In this document: in pieces, positions 17,318 through 26,350 of the stretch
How positions within the stretch are numbered: the stretch's first letter is position 1
How the letters are laid out: every line of letters starts with the position of its first letter
DNA from: PGYT01 sp963675055
Lineage (GTDB): Bacteria; Bacteroidota; Ignavibacteria; Ignavibacteriales; Melioribacteraceae
Direction of reading: 5' to 3'
Length of the DNA: 64,000 nt
NCBI GenBank assembly: GCA_963675055.2
Contig: CAXXJE010000002.1
Location: forward strand, 2,356,001 to 2,420,000
Translations under genes and position numbers: made by a program
The notes under the pieces: model-generated
Told to the model about the DNA's origin: nothing
Databases searched by the model: none
The model's input: only the letters and a program-made list of their open reading frames with translations

Positions 17318-18757
17318 ATGGCAAAGACCCCCGAAAAAATTGATGTCGAAAAATTGAGAGATGCTTCGAAGCAGCCGCCGGCTGTTCCTGAAGTTGAGCA
17401 GAGTGTTCTTGGTGCGGTATTACTGGATAATGATGCCATTCCGAAAGTTATTGAGGTTCTTAAACCGGAACACTTCTATGATCCCAAACATAAAATAATT
17501 TTTAACGCTGTTGTTTCTCTTTATGAAGCCAGCGAGCCGGTTGATACTGTTTCTCTGTACGAAGAACTGAAAAAGGAAAATAAAGTTGATGCTGCCGGCG
17601 GTGTGGTTTACATAAGTAAACTTTCGCAGGATATTTCTTCGGCTGCGAATGTTGACTATCATTCACGACTTGTACTTGAAAAATGGATACTGAGACAATT
17701 AATAGCGGTTTCAATGGATATCGCAGGTGCCGCATTTGAAGGCCGGGAAGATGTTTTCGAACTCCTTGATCAGGCAGAGACAAAGATATTCCAGATATCT
17801 GAAGAGGGAACGAAAGAATCTTATAAATCAATGGATAAAGCCGTTAAAGAGGCTTTGGAACTGATTGAGGCTATCCATTCAAAGAGTTTAACGAATGTTT
17901 CAGTTCCAACGGGATTTTTTGCACTCGACGATATGCTCGGCGGATTCCAGAAATCCGATCTTATAATTGTTGCCGCCAGACCTTCAATGGGTAAAACAGC
18001 ATTCGCACTCTCATTTGCGCGAAATGCGGCTATTGATCATCAGGTGCCGATTGCTATGTTTAGTCTTGAGATGGCAACCGTTCAGCTGGCAACAAGACTT
18101 ATTTCCGCGGAGGCCAGGATAAATGCTCACAGCATTCGTACGGGTAAATTCAAAGCTGAAGACGGAGCGAAGATAAGCAGGACAGTTCATAAGCTTAGTT
18201 CCGCCCCGATATACATAGATGATACTCCGGGACTTTCAATCCTTGAAATGCGCGCGAAATGCAGACGTATGAAGGCCGAGAAGAATATCGGGATGGTTAT
18301 TGTCGATTACCTTCAGCTTATGAGCGCCGGACAGCATATGGACAGTCGTGAAAGGGAGATTTCGATTATTTCCAGATCATTGAAGGGACTTGCCAAGGAA
18401 TTAAACGTTCCGGTGATTGCGCTTTCCCAGCTTAACCGCGCGGTTGAATCCACATCGGATAAACGACCGATGCTATCCCATCTTCGTGAATCGGGTTCAA
18501 TCGAGCAGGATGCTGACGTGGTCCTTTTCCTGTACCGACCTGAGGTTTACGGTATTATGGCTTATCCTGACGGTGCTGCTACGGAAGGTGTGGGAGAGGT
18601 AATAATAAGCAAGCAGCGTAACGGTCCGGTTGGAGATGTTCGTCTCAAGTTCCTTAAGGACTACGCAAGATTTGAAAACCTCGATCTGCTTCACGGCGAG
18701 TTGCCGCAGCACGCGGAAGCCCATCAGCCAATGGGAGATGAAGACTTACCAATTTAA
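17318..18757 (+). CDS. dnaB: Replicative DNA helicase DnaB
   Basis: A 479-residue hexameric helicase that unwinds DNA at the fork. The N-terminal primase-interacting part contains VPEVEQSVLGAVLLDNDAIP near 23, and the RecA-like C-terminal part has Walker A ARPSMGKTAFAL near 224, MVIVDYLQLMS (Walker B) near 327 and SHLRESGSIEQDADVVLFLY near 388. No intein or other insertion interrupts the RecA core. It is the last gene of the UDG-dnaB unit; the inverted repeat at 18765-18791 follows. Confidence 0.97.
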   Translation: MAKTPEKIDVEKLRDASKQPPAVPEVEQSVLGAVLLDNDAIPKVIEVLKPEHFYDPKHKIIFNAVVSLYEASEPVDTVSLYEELKKENKVDAAGGVVYISKLSQDISSAANVDYHSRLVLEKWILRQLIAVSMDIAGAAFEGREDVFELLDQAETKIFQISEEGTKESYKSMDKAVKEALELIEAIHSKSLTNVSVPTGFFALDDMLGGFQKSDLIIVAARPSMGKTAFALSFARNAAIDHQVPIAMFSLEMATVQLATRLISAEARINAHSIRTGKFKAEDGAKISRTVHKLSSAPIYIDDTPGLSILEMRAKCRRMKAEKNIGMVIVDYLQLMSAGQHMDSREREISIISRSLKGLAKELNVPVIALSQLNRAVESTSDKRPMLSHLRESGSIEQDADVVLFLYRPEVYGIMAYPDGAATEGVGEVIISKQRNGPVGDVRLKFLKDYARFENLDLLHGELPQHAEAHQPMGDEDLPI

Positions 18758-18764
18758 TTTACAG

Positions 18765-18791
18765 CTCCGGATTCTGCTGTGGAGTCCGGAG
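18765..18791. terminator. Inverted repeat between convergent dnaB and nfo
   Basis: CTCCGGA (18765-18771) and TCCGGAG (18785-18791) pair around a 13-nt loop; on the plus strand ATTTATTTTAT follows. It lies between the two stop codons and probably ends transcription from both sides. Confidence 0.55.
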
Positions 18792-18793
18792 AT

Positions 18794-19645
18794 TTATTTT
18801 ATCAGACTTCTCAGAATTTCCAGATTCTCAATATCTTCTTTCATATCCTTTCCTTTCGGTGTCTCAAGAATTTTCGGGACTTTTAAAAGTTTGATGTCAT
18901 TCATAATATTACTGAAGCCTTCAAGCCCGATATATCCCTTCCCGATGTGTTCATGCCTGTCTACTCGGGTGCCCAATGCCTTTTTACTGTCGTTCATGTG
19001 AAAGCACTTTAACCGGTCCAAGCCGATTATCGAATCAAAATCTTTAATCACTTTTTTATATTCATTACCGTCGCGTATATTGTACCCGGCGGCAAAAACA
19101 TGGGCGGTGTCGATACATACAGTCATCCTGGCTTTATCTTCAACCATATCGATTATTTCTGCGATTTGCTCGAATGTGCATCCGAGAGTCGTGCCCTGTC
19201 CGGCAGTTAATTCCAACATACTCGAAACGTTATAATCCGGCGTTGCGTCGTGTGCAATGTTAATCGATTCGGAGATTATTTTTAGCCCTTCCTTCTCCCC
19301 CTGTCCTACGTGCGCACCTGGGTGGAAATTTAAGTGCGGTATCCCCAGTAATTCGCACCTATCTAATTCGTCAATAAACGCATTTCTTGATTTATTGAGA
19401 AGTATCGTATCTTTTGCGCACAAATTTATTAGATATGAATCATGAGCAACAACGAATTCAATTCCGGAATCCTTAAGCGCTTTTCTGAATGCAGTAATTT
19501 CAAATTCAGCCAGAGGTTTGGATTTCCACTGATTGTTGTTCTTTGTAAATATCTGCATGGCATTAAAGCCGATTGTTTCCGCCCGCTCAATTGATTTTGA
19601 TACACCGCCTGCAATTGATGTGTGCGCCCCGAGCAAGTGTTCCAT
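18794..19645 (-). CDS. nfo: Endonuclease IV (AP endonuclease)
   Basis: A 283-residue TIM-barrel AP endonuclease that cuts at abasic sites. Zinc-site and signature motifs are present: GAHTSIAGG at the start, NFHPGAHVGQGEKEGL near 106, CIDTAHVFAAGYNIRDG near 177, FHMNDSKKALGTRVDRHEHI near 213. It makes sense next to the uracil glycosylase, which creates its substrate, although the two genes converge. It is divergent from anmK. Confidence 0.95.
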   Translation of the reverse strand: MEHLLGAHTSIAGGVSKSIERAETIGFNAMQIFTKNNNQWKSKPLAEFEITAFRKALKDSGIEFVVAHDSYLINLCAKDTILLNKSRNAFIDELDRCELLGIPHLNFHPGAHVGQGEKEGLKIISESINIAHDATPDYNVSSMLELTAGQGTTLGCTFEQIAEIIDMVEDKARMTVCIDTAHVFAAGYNIRDGNEYKKVIKDFDSIIGLDRLKCFHMNDSKKALGTRVDRHEHIGKGYIGLEGFSNIMNDIKLLKVPKILETPKGKDMKEDIENLEILRSLIK

Positions 19646-19738
19646 AATTTTTTATATCTTAGTTGTTATAAATTCTGTTCTTATTTGTCTTTAGGTAATA
19701 TTCGAAATCTTATCCGAAATTTCTCAGGGAATGATAAT

Positions 19739-20926
19739 ATGAAAAAGTTTATTGAGTTAACAAATAAAACAAAGAAAAATGTAATCGGTTTAATGTCGGG
19801 CACATCAATTGACGGTGTTGACGTGGCGCTGGTTGAGATTGATGGTAACTGGATCGAAACAAAAATTAATTTGATTGGATTCATCGAGTATAAATATCCG
19901 GAAGGGATAAAGGATCTTGTCCTGTCTAATTCAGTAGCGAATACAAGTGATGTATCCGAGATATCCCAGTTGAACTTCCTGTTACCTAAAATTTATGTTA
20001 AGGCTATCGAACATTTACTCGAAAAACTGGATATGGATTTTTCCGATGTTGATTTGATCGGCAGCCACGGTCAGACAATACATCACCTACCTAATCCCTC
20101 CCGGATGTTTGATATGGATGTATCATCAACTTTGCAGATTGGTAATCCTTCAGTACTTGCTAAACTTACCGGGGTAACGACAGTTGCCGATTTCAGAAGT
20201 GCTGACATTGCTCTCGGCGGTCAGGGTGCTCCGCTGGTTCCTTATTTCGATTATCTTTTGTTCCATTCGAATGATAAAAACAGGGCGCTGCTGAACATCG
20301 GAGGCATATCCAACTTTACGATTCTTGATAAGAAAGGATCACAGAAAGATGTTCTGGCTTTCGATACCGGTCCCGGAAATATGCTTATAGATCTTTTAAT
20401 GAAAAAGCTTTATGATCTGGAGTATGATGAAGGAGGAACAAAAGCTGCAAGCGGAAGTTTCAACGAGGACCTGTTCAACGCATTGGTAATGAAAGATAAC
20501 TTTATTGAAGCACAACCTCCGAAGTCAACAGGACGTGAATACTACGGTGAGTCATTTATCGAAGAGCTGTTAAATGAGTTTAAGGATTTGCCGGGTGAAG
20601 ACTGGTTGAACACAGTAACAAATTTCACAGCCTACGCAGTGTTCAGGAATTATGAAAAGTTCGTAAAACCTGAAACAGAAATTGATGAATTATTTATCAG
20701 CGGCGGCGGTGCTAAGAATAATTTCCTTTACCAATGTTTGTCAGACTATTTCGGCAAAAATGTTGACGTAAAAGTGATTGATGAAATCGGTGTCTCGTCC
20801 GATGCAAAAGAAGCTATTTGTTTTGCTGTACTTGCAAATGAAACTATTAGCGGGAACGCATCTAACATACCGCGAACAACCGGGGCTGAAAGACCGACAA
20901 TACTCGGTGGAATTTATTTGCCTTAA
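19739..20926 (+). CDS. anmK: Anhydro-N-acetylmuramic acid kinase
   Basis: With the ATG at 19739 the protein has 395 residues. The frame extends upstream to 19622, but that part overlaps nfo and lacks family similarity, while CAGGGA lies properly before 19739. Family motifs are VIGLMSGTSIDGVDVALV (phosphate binding) near 15, DLIGSHGQTIHHLP near 102, DFRSADIALGGQGAPLVPYF near 149 and FDTGPGNMLIDLLM near 208. The enzyme opens the anhydro ring of recycled MurNAc while phosphorylating it, so the cell recycles its murein. Confidence 0.93.
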   Translation: MKKFIELTNKTKKNVIGLMSGTSIDGVDVALVEIDGNWIETKINLIGFIEYKYPEGIKDLVLSNSVANTSDVSEISQLNFLLPKIYVKAIEHLLEKLDMDFSDVDLIGSHGQTIHHLPNPSRMFDMDVSSTLQIGNPSVLAKLTGVTTVADFRSADIALGGQGAPLVPYFDYLLFHSNDKNRALLNIGGISNFTILDKKGSQKDVLAFDTGPGNMLIDLLMKKLYDLEYDEGGTKAASGSFNEDLFNALVMKDNFIEAQPPKSTGREYYGESFIEELLNEFKDLPGEDWLNTVTNFTAYAVFRNYEKFVKPETEIDELFISGGGAKNNFLYQCLSDYFGKNVDVKVIDEIGVSSDAKEAICFAVLANETISGNASNIPRTTGAERPTILGGIYLP

Positions 20927-20936
20927 GTGTAACAGA

Positions 20937-22379
20937 TTATTTAAGAGCGTCCAACTTATCTTTTAGGATCTTATTAACAGTGCCGGGATTCGCCTTACCC
21001 TTAGTTTCGCGCATTACTTGTCCGACAAAGAATCCAACAACCTTGTCTTTGCCGGCAAGATATTGTTCAACCTGCTGCGGATTAGCTTCGATAATTTTCG
21101 CAACAAATTCTTCGATCAATGTAGTGTCGCTTATCTGAACAAGATTCTTCTCTTCAACAATAACTTTCGGATCCTTGTTGCTCTCTAGTAAATCAGGGAA
21201 AATATCTTTGGCAATATTATTGCTGATGGTGCCGTCATTAATAAGGTTAATTAATTTGCCGATGTTTTCAGGAGTGATGCTGAATTCTTCAACCGGAATT
21301 TTTTGTTCGTTAATAGTCTTGAGAATGTCTCCCATAACCCAGTTGCTTGCGGATTTATAATCTTTTGTAACTTCCAGAATCTTCTCATAATAATCGGCAA
21401 GTCCCTTTTCCGAAGTGAGTATTTCCGCGTCATATTCGGGAAGGCTGTAGTCACTAATGAATCTGTTTCTCCTGGCTTCCGGAAGTTCAGGCAGATCCTT
21501 CACAATTTCATTTTTCCATGATTCATCAACAACTACCGGCATAAGATCGGGTTCCGGGAAGTACCTGTAATCATGCGATTCTTCTTTGCTTCGCATCGGT
21601 TTAACGGTATTGTTATCTGCATCCCAAAGAAGCGTCTGCTGAATTATTCTACCGCCATCCTCAACGATATCTATCTGCCGTTCAATTTCAACATCAATTG
21701 CTTTTTCAACATTCCTGAACGAATTCATATTCTTGACTTCGGCTTTAGTGCCGAGTTCTGTCTCGCCTTTGAGTCTGATGGATACGTTGGCGTCGCAACG
21801 GAGCGAACCTTCTTCCATATTTCCGTCGCAGACTCCCAGGTATGTTACTATCTGTTTCAGTTTAGTCAGATACAGGTAAGCATCCTCCGCATCGCGCATA
21901 TCAGGTTCACTTACAATTTCAAGCAGAGGTGTACCGCATCTATTCAAATCGACCAGTGAATCCGGACCGGCATCATGGATCAGTTTGCCCGCGTCTTCTT
22001 CCATATGGATTCGTGTTATTCCAAGAGTCTTTTTTGTCCCGTCGGATTTTGTAATCTCCATTGAGCCATGTTCGCAAATGGGTTCTTCGAACTGACTGGT
22101 CTGCCAGCCTTTTGGAAGATCCGGGTAAAAGTAATTCTTTCGTGCGAATATTGATTTTTCATTTATAGTACAATTCGTAGCAAGTCCGAGCAGCACAGCG
22201 AACTCAACAACCTTTTTATTCAGTACCGGCAGAACACCGGGATGCCCCATACAAACCGGACATACATTTGTATTCGGAGACGCGCCGAATTTATTGGGAC
22301 AACCGCAGAAGGTTTTTGTATCTGTTAAAAGTTGCACATGTACTTCAAGTCCTATTACCGCTTCGTATTTTTCGCTCAT
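20937..22379 (-). CDS. gatB: Asp-tRNA(Asn)/Glu-tRNA(Gln) amidotransferase subunit B
   Basis: A 480-residue GatB. It starts MSEKYEAVIGLEVHVQLLTD, has zinc-binding cysteines in CGCPNKFGASPNTNVCPVC, and DLNRCGTPLLEIVSEPDM near 142. The C-terminal tail domain ends MRETKGKANPGTVNKIL, the tRNA-binding YqeY-like part. It works with GatA and GatC; gatC is at 37781, while gatA is not in this window. The gene is convergent with anmK with only 10 nt between the stop codons. Confidence 0.97.
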   Translation of the reverse strand: MSEKYEAVIGLEVHVQLLTDTKTFCGCPNKFGASPNTNVCPVCMGHPGVLPVLNKKVVEFAVLLGLATNCTINEKSIFARKNYFYPDLPKGWQTSQFEEPICEHGSMEITKSDGTKKTLGITRIHMEEDAGKLIHDAGPDSLVDLNRCGTPLLEIVSEPDMRDAEDAYLYLTKLKQIVTYLGVCDGNMEEGSLRCDANVSIRLKGETELGTKAEVKNMNSFRNVEKAIDVEIERQIDIVEDGGRIIQQTLLWDADNNTVKPMRSKEESHDYRYFPEPDLMPVVVDESWKNEIVKDLPELPEARRNRFISDYSLPEYDAEILTSEKGLADYYEKILEVTKDYKSASNWVMGDILKTINEQKIPVEEFSITPENIGKLINLINDGTISNNIAKDIFPDLLESNKDPKVIVEEKNLVQISDTTLIEEFVAKIIEANPQQVEQYLAGKDKVVGFFVGQVMRETKGKANPGTVNKILKDKLDALK

Positions 22380-22567
22380 TGTACTATAAGTTTATTCTGA
22401 AAGACGGTTCGAAATATAATTATTTGCAGTAAGAATAAGAAGTTGTAATAAACATCACTGCGGGAATTAAGGGTAATTGTCATTCTCTGCGCGGAATCTG
22501 TCCGTACTTTGAACGAGAAATATAAATTTATAACTTGCGATTATTATTCTATTAATCTCGGACAGCT

Positions 22568-23293
22568 ATGAAAACAGATGTATTGGTATTTACTGCTCAC
22601 CCCGATGATGCTGAACTGGCTATGGGCGGAACTATTGCGCTTCTGACCTCGAGCGGATTTACAGTTGGTGTAATAGACCTGTCGCAGGGGGAAATGAGTA
22701 CACGCGGCACTCTGGAAACCAGGAGGAAAGAAACTGAGGATGCTACAAAAATTCTCGGAATCCAGCTTCGGGAGAATTTGAAATTCCCTGACGGAGAACT
22801 TACCAATCAGGATGAATATGTGAGAGGAGTTGTAAGGTGTATTCGAAAGTACAAGCCCCGGATGGTTTTCGGACCATTTAACAATGACAGGCATCCCGAT
22901 CATATTGGAGTCAGCTCAATTGTAAAGTCGGCAATGTTTTTCAGCGGAGCCGGAAAATATATTACGAAGGATGAGGGAAGCGAACAGGAATCCTATCGTC
23001 CGTTAAAGCTTTTTTACTATATGCAGGCATACAAGTTTAATCCCTCATTTATCATAGACGTATCCGATCATTTCGAGAAGAAAATGGAATCGGTATATGC
23101 CTACTCCACACAGTTTTATAATCCGGAAAGCACTGAGCCGGCTACTTACATTAGTGATCCGAAGTTCGTTAAGTATCTTGAGGCGCGCTCAAGGTTTTAC
23201 GGCTTCCAGATAGGTAAAGAATACGGTGAACCGTTTTACTCCGAAGATGACCTGGAACTGGATTTATTAAATTTATTAAGGAAAGGGGAATAG
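22568..23293 (+). CDS. bshB1: Bacillithiol biosynthesis deacetylase BshB1
   Basis: A 241-residue PIG-L family zinc deacetylase. The zinc motif AHPDDAE is at residues 10-16, and the third ligand lies in NNDRHPDHIGVSSIV near 112. LSQGEMSTRGT and RPLKLFYYMQAYKF match the BshB1 group, which removes acetyl from GlcNAc-malate on the way to bacillithiol. The other bacillithiol genes (bshA, bshC) are not here. It lies 1 nt before the next gene, which may share its transcript. Upstream, a possible promoter (TTGAAC, 16 bp, TAACTTGC) is weak. Confidence 0.88.
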   Translation: MKTDVLVFTAHPDDAELAMGGTIALLTSSGFTVGVIDLSQGEMSTRGTLETRRKETEDATKILGIQLRENLKFPDGELTNQDEYVRGVVRCIRKYKPRMVFGPFNNDRHPDHIGVSSIVKSAMFFSGAGKYITKDEGSEQESYRPLKLFYYMQAYKFNPSFIIDVSDHFEKKMESVYAYSTQFYNPESTEPATYISDPKFVKYLEARSRFYGFQIGKEYGEPFYSEDDLELDLLNLLRKGE

Positions 23294-23294
23294 A

Positions 23295-24152
23295 ATGAAG
23301 TTGAGTTTAATCGGCACAGGATATATGGGATTCCCGATAGCCGTGAAACTGATTGAAGCAGGACATGAACTCGGTGTATTTAACAGGACTGTTCAAAAAG
23401 CCGAACCACTGTTGGAGAAGGGTGCAATAGTCTTCAACAAGTTCAAGGATTCGGTTGAGTTTGCCGATACTATAATAATTATGCTTTCTGATATTAAAGC
23501 AATCAATGCGCTTCTGGGTGAAATGGATTTATCAATAATGAAAGGTAAGACAGTTATCCAGATGAGTACAATTGCACCCGGGGAGAGTCTGGAATTACGG
23601 GAAAGATTCCAGGACTTCGGTGCGGATTATTTTGAAGCGCCGGTACTTGGCAGCATACCGCAAATAGAGACTAAAACATTAATTGTACTGGCCGGTTCAG
23701 ATAATCAACAGTTTGAAAGTAATAAAGAGCTATTTTCAGCGTTCTCAAACGATATTAGACATATCGGTGCCGTCGGACAAGCTTCATCGTTAAAGCTCGC
23801 TTTAAACCAGTTAATAATCGGGATGACGTCAGTGTTCTCCATGAGTCTCGGGTTTGTACGCGAGCGTGGATTGGATACTGACGTGTTCATGGACATTGTC
23901 AGGAACAGCGCTTTATACTCACCAACCTTCGATAAAAAGCTGGATAATTACCTGTCACGGGATTTCTCAAATCCGAACTTTCCGCTTAAGCTGTTACTTA
24001 AGGACCTCAACCTGATAATTGACGCGTTTTCATCCGAGCAAATAAATATTGAAGCGCTGAAGGGTATGCAAAGGATCCTGAAAGAAGGAGTTGAGGATGG
24101 TTTAGGGGAGATGGATTATTCTGCGTTGTACAATGTTATACATAAAGCATGA
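23295..24152 (+). CDS. NAD(P)-dependent 3-hydroxyisobutyrate dehydrogenase-like protein
   Basis: A 285-residue beta-hydroxyacid dehydrogenase family member. The dinucleotide motif GTGYMGFPIAVKLIEAGHE starts at residue 7. The substrate region has STIAPGESLELRERF near 93, FEAPVLGSIPQIETK near 114, and the catalytic Lys in SSLKLALNQLI near 172. Relatives reduce or oxidise small hydroxy acids such as glyoxylate, succinic semialdehyde or 3-hydroxyisobutyrate; the substrate cannot be read from sequence. It is translationally close to bshB1 (1-nt gap). Confidence 0.85.
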   Translation: MKLSLIGTGYMGFPIAVKLIEAGHELGVFNRTVQKAEPLLEKGAIVFNKFKDSVEFADTIIIMLSDIKAINALLGEMDLSIMKGKTVIQMSTIAPGESLELRERFQDFGADYFEAPVLGSIPQIETKTLIVLAGSDNQQFESNKELFSAFSNDIRHIGAVGQASSLKLALNQLIIGMTSVFSMSLGFVRERGLDTDVFMDIVRNSALYSPTFDKKLDNYLSRDFSNPNFPLKLLLKDLNLIIDAFSSEQINIEALKGMQRILKEGVEDGLGEMDYSALYNVIHKA

Positions 24153-24180
24153 ACAAAGAGGTTGTCTCGAATGGAATTAA

Positions 24181-24262
24181 TGTCATTTCGAACGAAGTGA
24201 GAAATCTTTTTTCACTAAAAATTTGAAAGATTCTCACGTCGCTTCGCTCCTCAGAATGAAAG
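24181..24262. repeat. REP-like palindromic element
   Basis: The left arm (TGTCATTTCGAACGAAGTGA, then GAAATCTTTT) and right arm (AAAGATTCTCACGTCGCTTC, then GCTCCTCAGAATGA) form a long imperfect inverted repeat of about 82 bp in an intergenic gap. The wording (CGAAGTGAG...CTTCGCTC) is that of REP elements dispersed in many Bacteroidetes-type genomes, often moved by a RAYT transposase. No second copy is in the window. Confidence 0.65.
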
Positions 24263-24357
24263 TATTAGGGCGTTTATGAAAACTCCTTAATAGTAATTTC
24301 TGAATCGATTTCCATTAAAATACATCATATCTCATAAACAAATAAAGTGAGGTAAAT

Positions 24358-24744
24358 ATGAGTTACTATTTTGCAAAGACAGTTGATTACAGTTTTGATG
24401 ACGCAATTGAAAAAATCACAACCGAGCTGAAGGAAGTCGGATTCGGTGTGCTCACGGAGATCGATGTAAAAGCTACGATGAAAAAGAAACTGGACGTTGA
24501 TTTCCGACCTTACAAAATTCTCGGCGCGTGTAATCCCAAGTTCGCACATCAGGCGTTAACCGCTGAGGACAAGATTGGAGTATTACTTCCGTGCAATGTA
24601 ATCGTCCAGGAAACTGACGACAATAAAGTTGAAATTGCCGTTATGAATCCCGCCGAGGCTATGTCGGTAGTTAAAAACGAAAATCTCGAAGGCATTGCCG
24701 GAGAGGTTAATGGTCTTCTTCAAACAGCACTTGAAAAGGTTTAA
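24358..24744 (+). CDS. DUF302-domain protein
   Basis: A 128-residue protein, almost entirely one DUF302 domain: SFDDAIEKITTELKEVGFGV near 12, PYKILGACNPKFAHQAL near 51 and IGVLLPCNVIVQE near 73. DUF302 proteins are small alpha/beta proteins of unknown function found widely in anaerobes and sulfur or metal settings. The conserved Cys pair (LGACNP and LPCNV) is kept. It is monocistronic, with GAGG 6 nt before the ATG and a terminator after it. Confidence 0.88.
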   Translation: MSYYFAKTVDYSFDDAIEKITTELKEVGFGVLTEIDVKATMKKKLDVDFRPYKILGACNPKFAHQALTAEDKIGVLLPCNVIVQETDDNKVEIAVMNPAEAMSVVKNENLEGIAGEVNGLLQTALEKV

Positions 24745-24751
24745 AGATTTT

Positions 24752-24780
24752 GGCGGGAACCGGTTTCCCGTCTGTTTTTT
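24752..24780 (+). terminator. Intrinsic terminator after the DUF302 gene
   Basis: GGCGGGAA pairs with TTCCCGTC (8 pairs, one G-T) around CCGGT, followed by TGTTTTTT ending at 24780. Confidence 0.75.
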
Positions 24781-24799
24781 CTCTAAAAGCATTTATAAC

Positions 24800-24830
24800 T
24801 TGACTACTAGTCCTCTTAAGGCTATTTTTG
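24800..24830 (+). promoter_or_regulatory. Promoter of the T9SS cargo gene
   Basis: TTGACT (24800-24805), a 17-bp spacer, then TATTTTTG (24823-24830). It is nearly the same as the rplM promoter. The start would be near 24837, giving a long leader of about 143 nt before the ATG at 24980, in which I see no clear structure. Confidence 0.6.
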
Positions 24831-24979
24831 CAAATCTTTGCCTAAAATGAAATAAAAAACACGTTTAAATGATATAAATGTTAAGAAGCATGAGGGTGAT
24901 GCGGCTTAACCGTACTTTCCCGGCCACAATTTCAATTTAGGTGATATTACAACTGGGCTAAAACTAAACGGGTTCATCT

Positions 24980-26110
24980 ATGGAACGGGGAATTATACTA
25001 CACATACTCACTGTAATTTTAATATTTACTCTTACATCAAGAGTTTGTGCTCAGTTTACTTGGACTTATGACTTCGAGTCTAATACAGATAATTCATCAG
25101 GAACTACTGTGACTCAAACATATGGGGATACAGTATTGACCGTGTCACAACCAAGTGGCACTGCAACTTTACTTTTATTCGGTGGATTATATGGTACATC
25201 TGGGAATGTTGTTTATGGGAGTTCAAGTCAAACTAGCCTTCTTCTGTCATTTAATAAGGCTGTTAACCTGCAAACCATGCATATAGCTGAAGGAGCAGGT
25301 ATAAATGATACCTGGTACATTACTTCTGACCAAGGCGATTCCACTGGTGTTAGTACCAATTCATCAAGTGGAAACACATTGACTTTAAACTGGGCAGGAA
25401 TCCAGACAATTACTATTTTGGATTCTTCTATTTCTTCCTCACAGATAGTCGTTGACAATATAGTTCTTCACTCTGAGACTTCATTTCCAGTAGAACTAAT
25501 TGTATTCACCGCAACAAGTGTAAAATCGGGTGTTGAATTATACTGGCAAACAGCCACCGAAGTGAACAATTATGGTTTCGAAGTACATCGCAGGGAATTG
25601 TTTGAGAATAATCTGAAATCGGAATGGGAAGTACTGGGTTTTGTTGCGGGACATGGTAACAGCAACTCGCCGAAGAGTTACGAGTTTATTGATGAGAATC
25701 CGCAGTCGGGTAATCTTGAATACCGGCTGAAACAAATTGATACCGACGGTTCGTTTGAATTTTATGGAACGACAGCCGGGATAAACAATTCTGTTACTGC
25801 AATAAACGATGAAATCCAGCCGGATGAATTCAGTCTGTCCCAGAATTATCCCAATCCGTTTAATCCGACTACAACAATAAATTATTCGGTACCTGCATCG
25901 GTTAAAAGTAATGCCGGGAATGAGTCACACATTCTGTTAAAAGTCTACGATGTGCTCGGTAAAGAAGTTGCCACTCTTGTGAATGCATCCATGCAGCCGG
26001 GTCATTACAGTGCTGAGTTCAACGGAGCTAACTTGCCGAGCGGAATGTACTTCTATAAATTATCTGTTAACGGGTATTCTGAAACACGCAAAATGACTCT
26101 TATTAAATAA
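24980..26110 (+). CDS. Secreted protein with type IX secretion C-terminal sorting domain
   Basis: A 376-residue protein with a signal peptide (cut near VCAQ, residue 25). Residues 26-170 form a Ser/Thr/Gly-rich beta domain I do not recognise, which resembles extracellular PEP-CTERM/lectin-like folds in texture only. Residues 172-270 are the Fn3-like module common in ignavibacterial exported proteins (FPVELIVFTATSVKSGVELY, YEFIDENPQSGNLEYRLKQI). The last 90 residues are the sorting domain: NYPNPFNPTTTINY, then VYDVLGKEVATLV, GMYFYKLSVNGYSETRKM. This predicts export through the type IX system and attachment or release at the surface. No T9SS machinery genes are in the window. Confidence 0.85.
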   Translation: MERGIILHILTVILIFTLTSRVCAQFTWTYDFESNTDNSSGTTVTQTYGDTVLTVSQPSGTATLLLFGGLYGTSGNVVYGSSSQTSLLLSFNKAVNLQTMHIAEGAGINDTWYITSDQGDSTGVSTNSSSGNTLTLNWAGIQTITILDSSISSSQIVVDNIVLHSETSFPVELIVFTATSVKSGVELYWQTATEVNNYGFEVHRRELFENNLKSEWEVLGFVAGHGNSNSPKSYEFIDENPQSGNLEYRLKQIDTDGSFEFYGTTAGINNSVTAINDEIQPDEFSLSQNYPNPFNPTTTINYSVPASVKSNAGNESHILLKVYDVLGKEVATLVNASMQPGHYSAEFNGANLPSGMYFYKLSVNGYSETRKMTLIK

Positions 26111-26137
26111 TTCCTCAAGCCGGGATTTGCTTTCCGA

Positions 26138-26170
26138 TTGAACTATTCTTCCAAATTTTTAATAAATTTG
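26138..26170 (+). promoter_or_regulatory. Promoter of the moxR-bat operon
   Basis: TTGAAC (26138-26143), a 19-bp spacer, then TAAATTTG (26163-26170), an exact TAnnTTTG. The start would be near 26177, leaving a leader of about 174 nt; that leader has a small hairpin GATCC/GGATC (26283-26299). Confidence 0.45.
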
Positions 26171-26350
26171 ATGCTTCTTAATTATTTTAACAGTTCCTTT
26201 TCAGCTAATTAAGCTTCTTTAACAAAAATTAACAGAAATAGGGAAACATTTACTACCCTGAATTGTAAAAAATGCGAAAATTTGATCCTGTGATGGATCA
26301 GCATCTAACGACGGAAATAATTGAATTAACAAATATACGTGAGGTTGTTT

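Noticed and set aside
22406..22413. GGTTCGAA, similar to a tRNA T-loop
   Set aside because: There is no acceptor stem, anticodon stem or CCA around it, so it is not a tRNA.
24785..24979. Possible structured leader or riboswitch before the T9SS cargo gene
   Set aside because: No stable stem or known riboswitch core could be drawn by eye.
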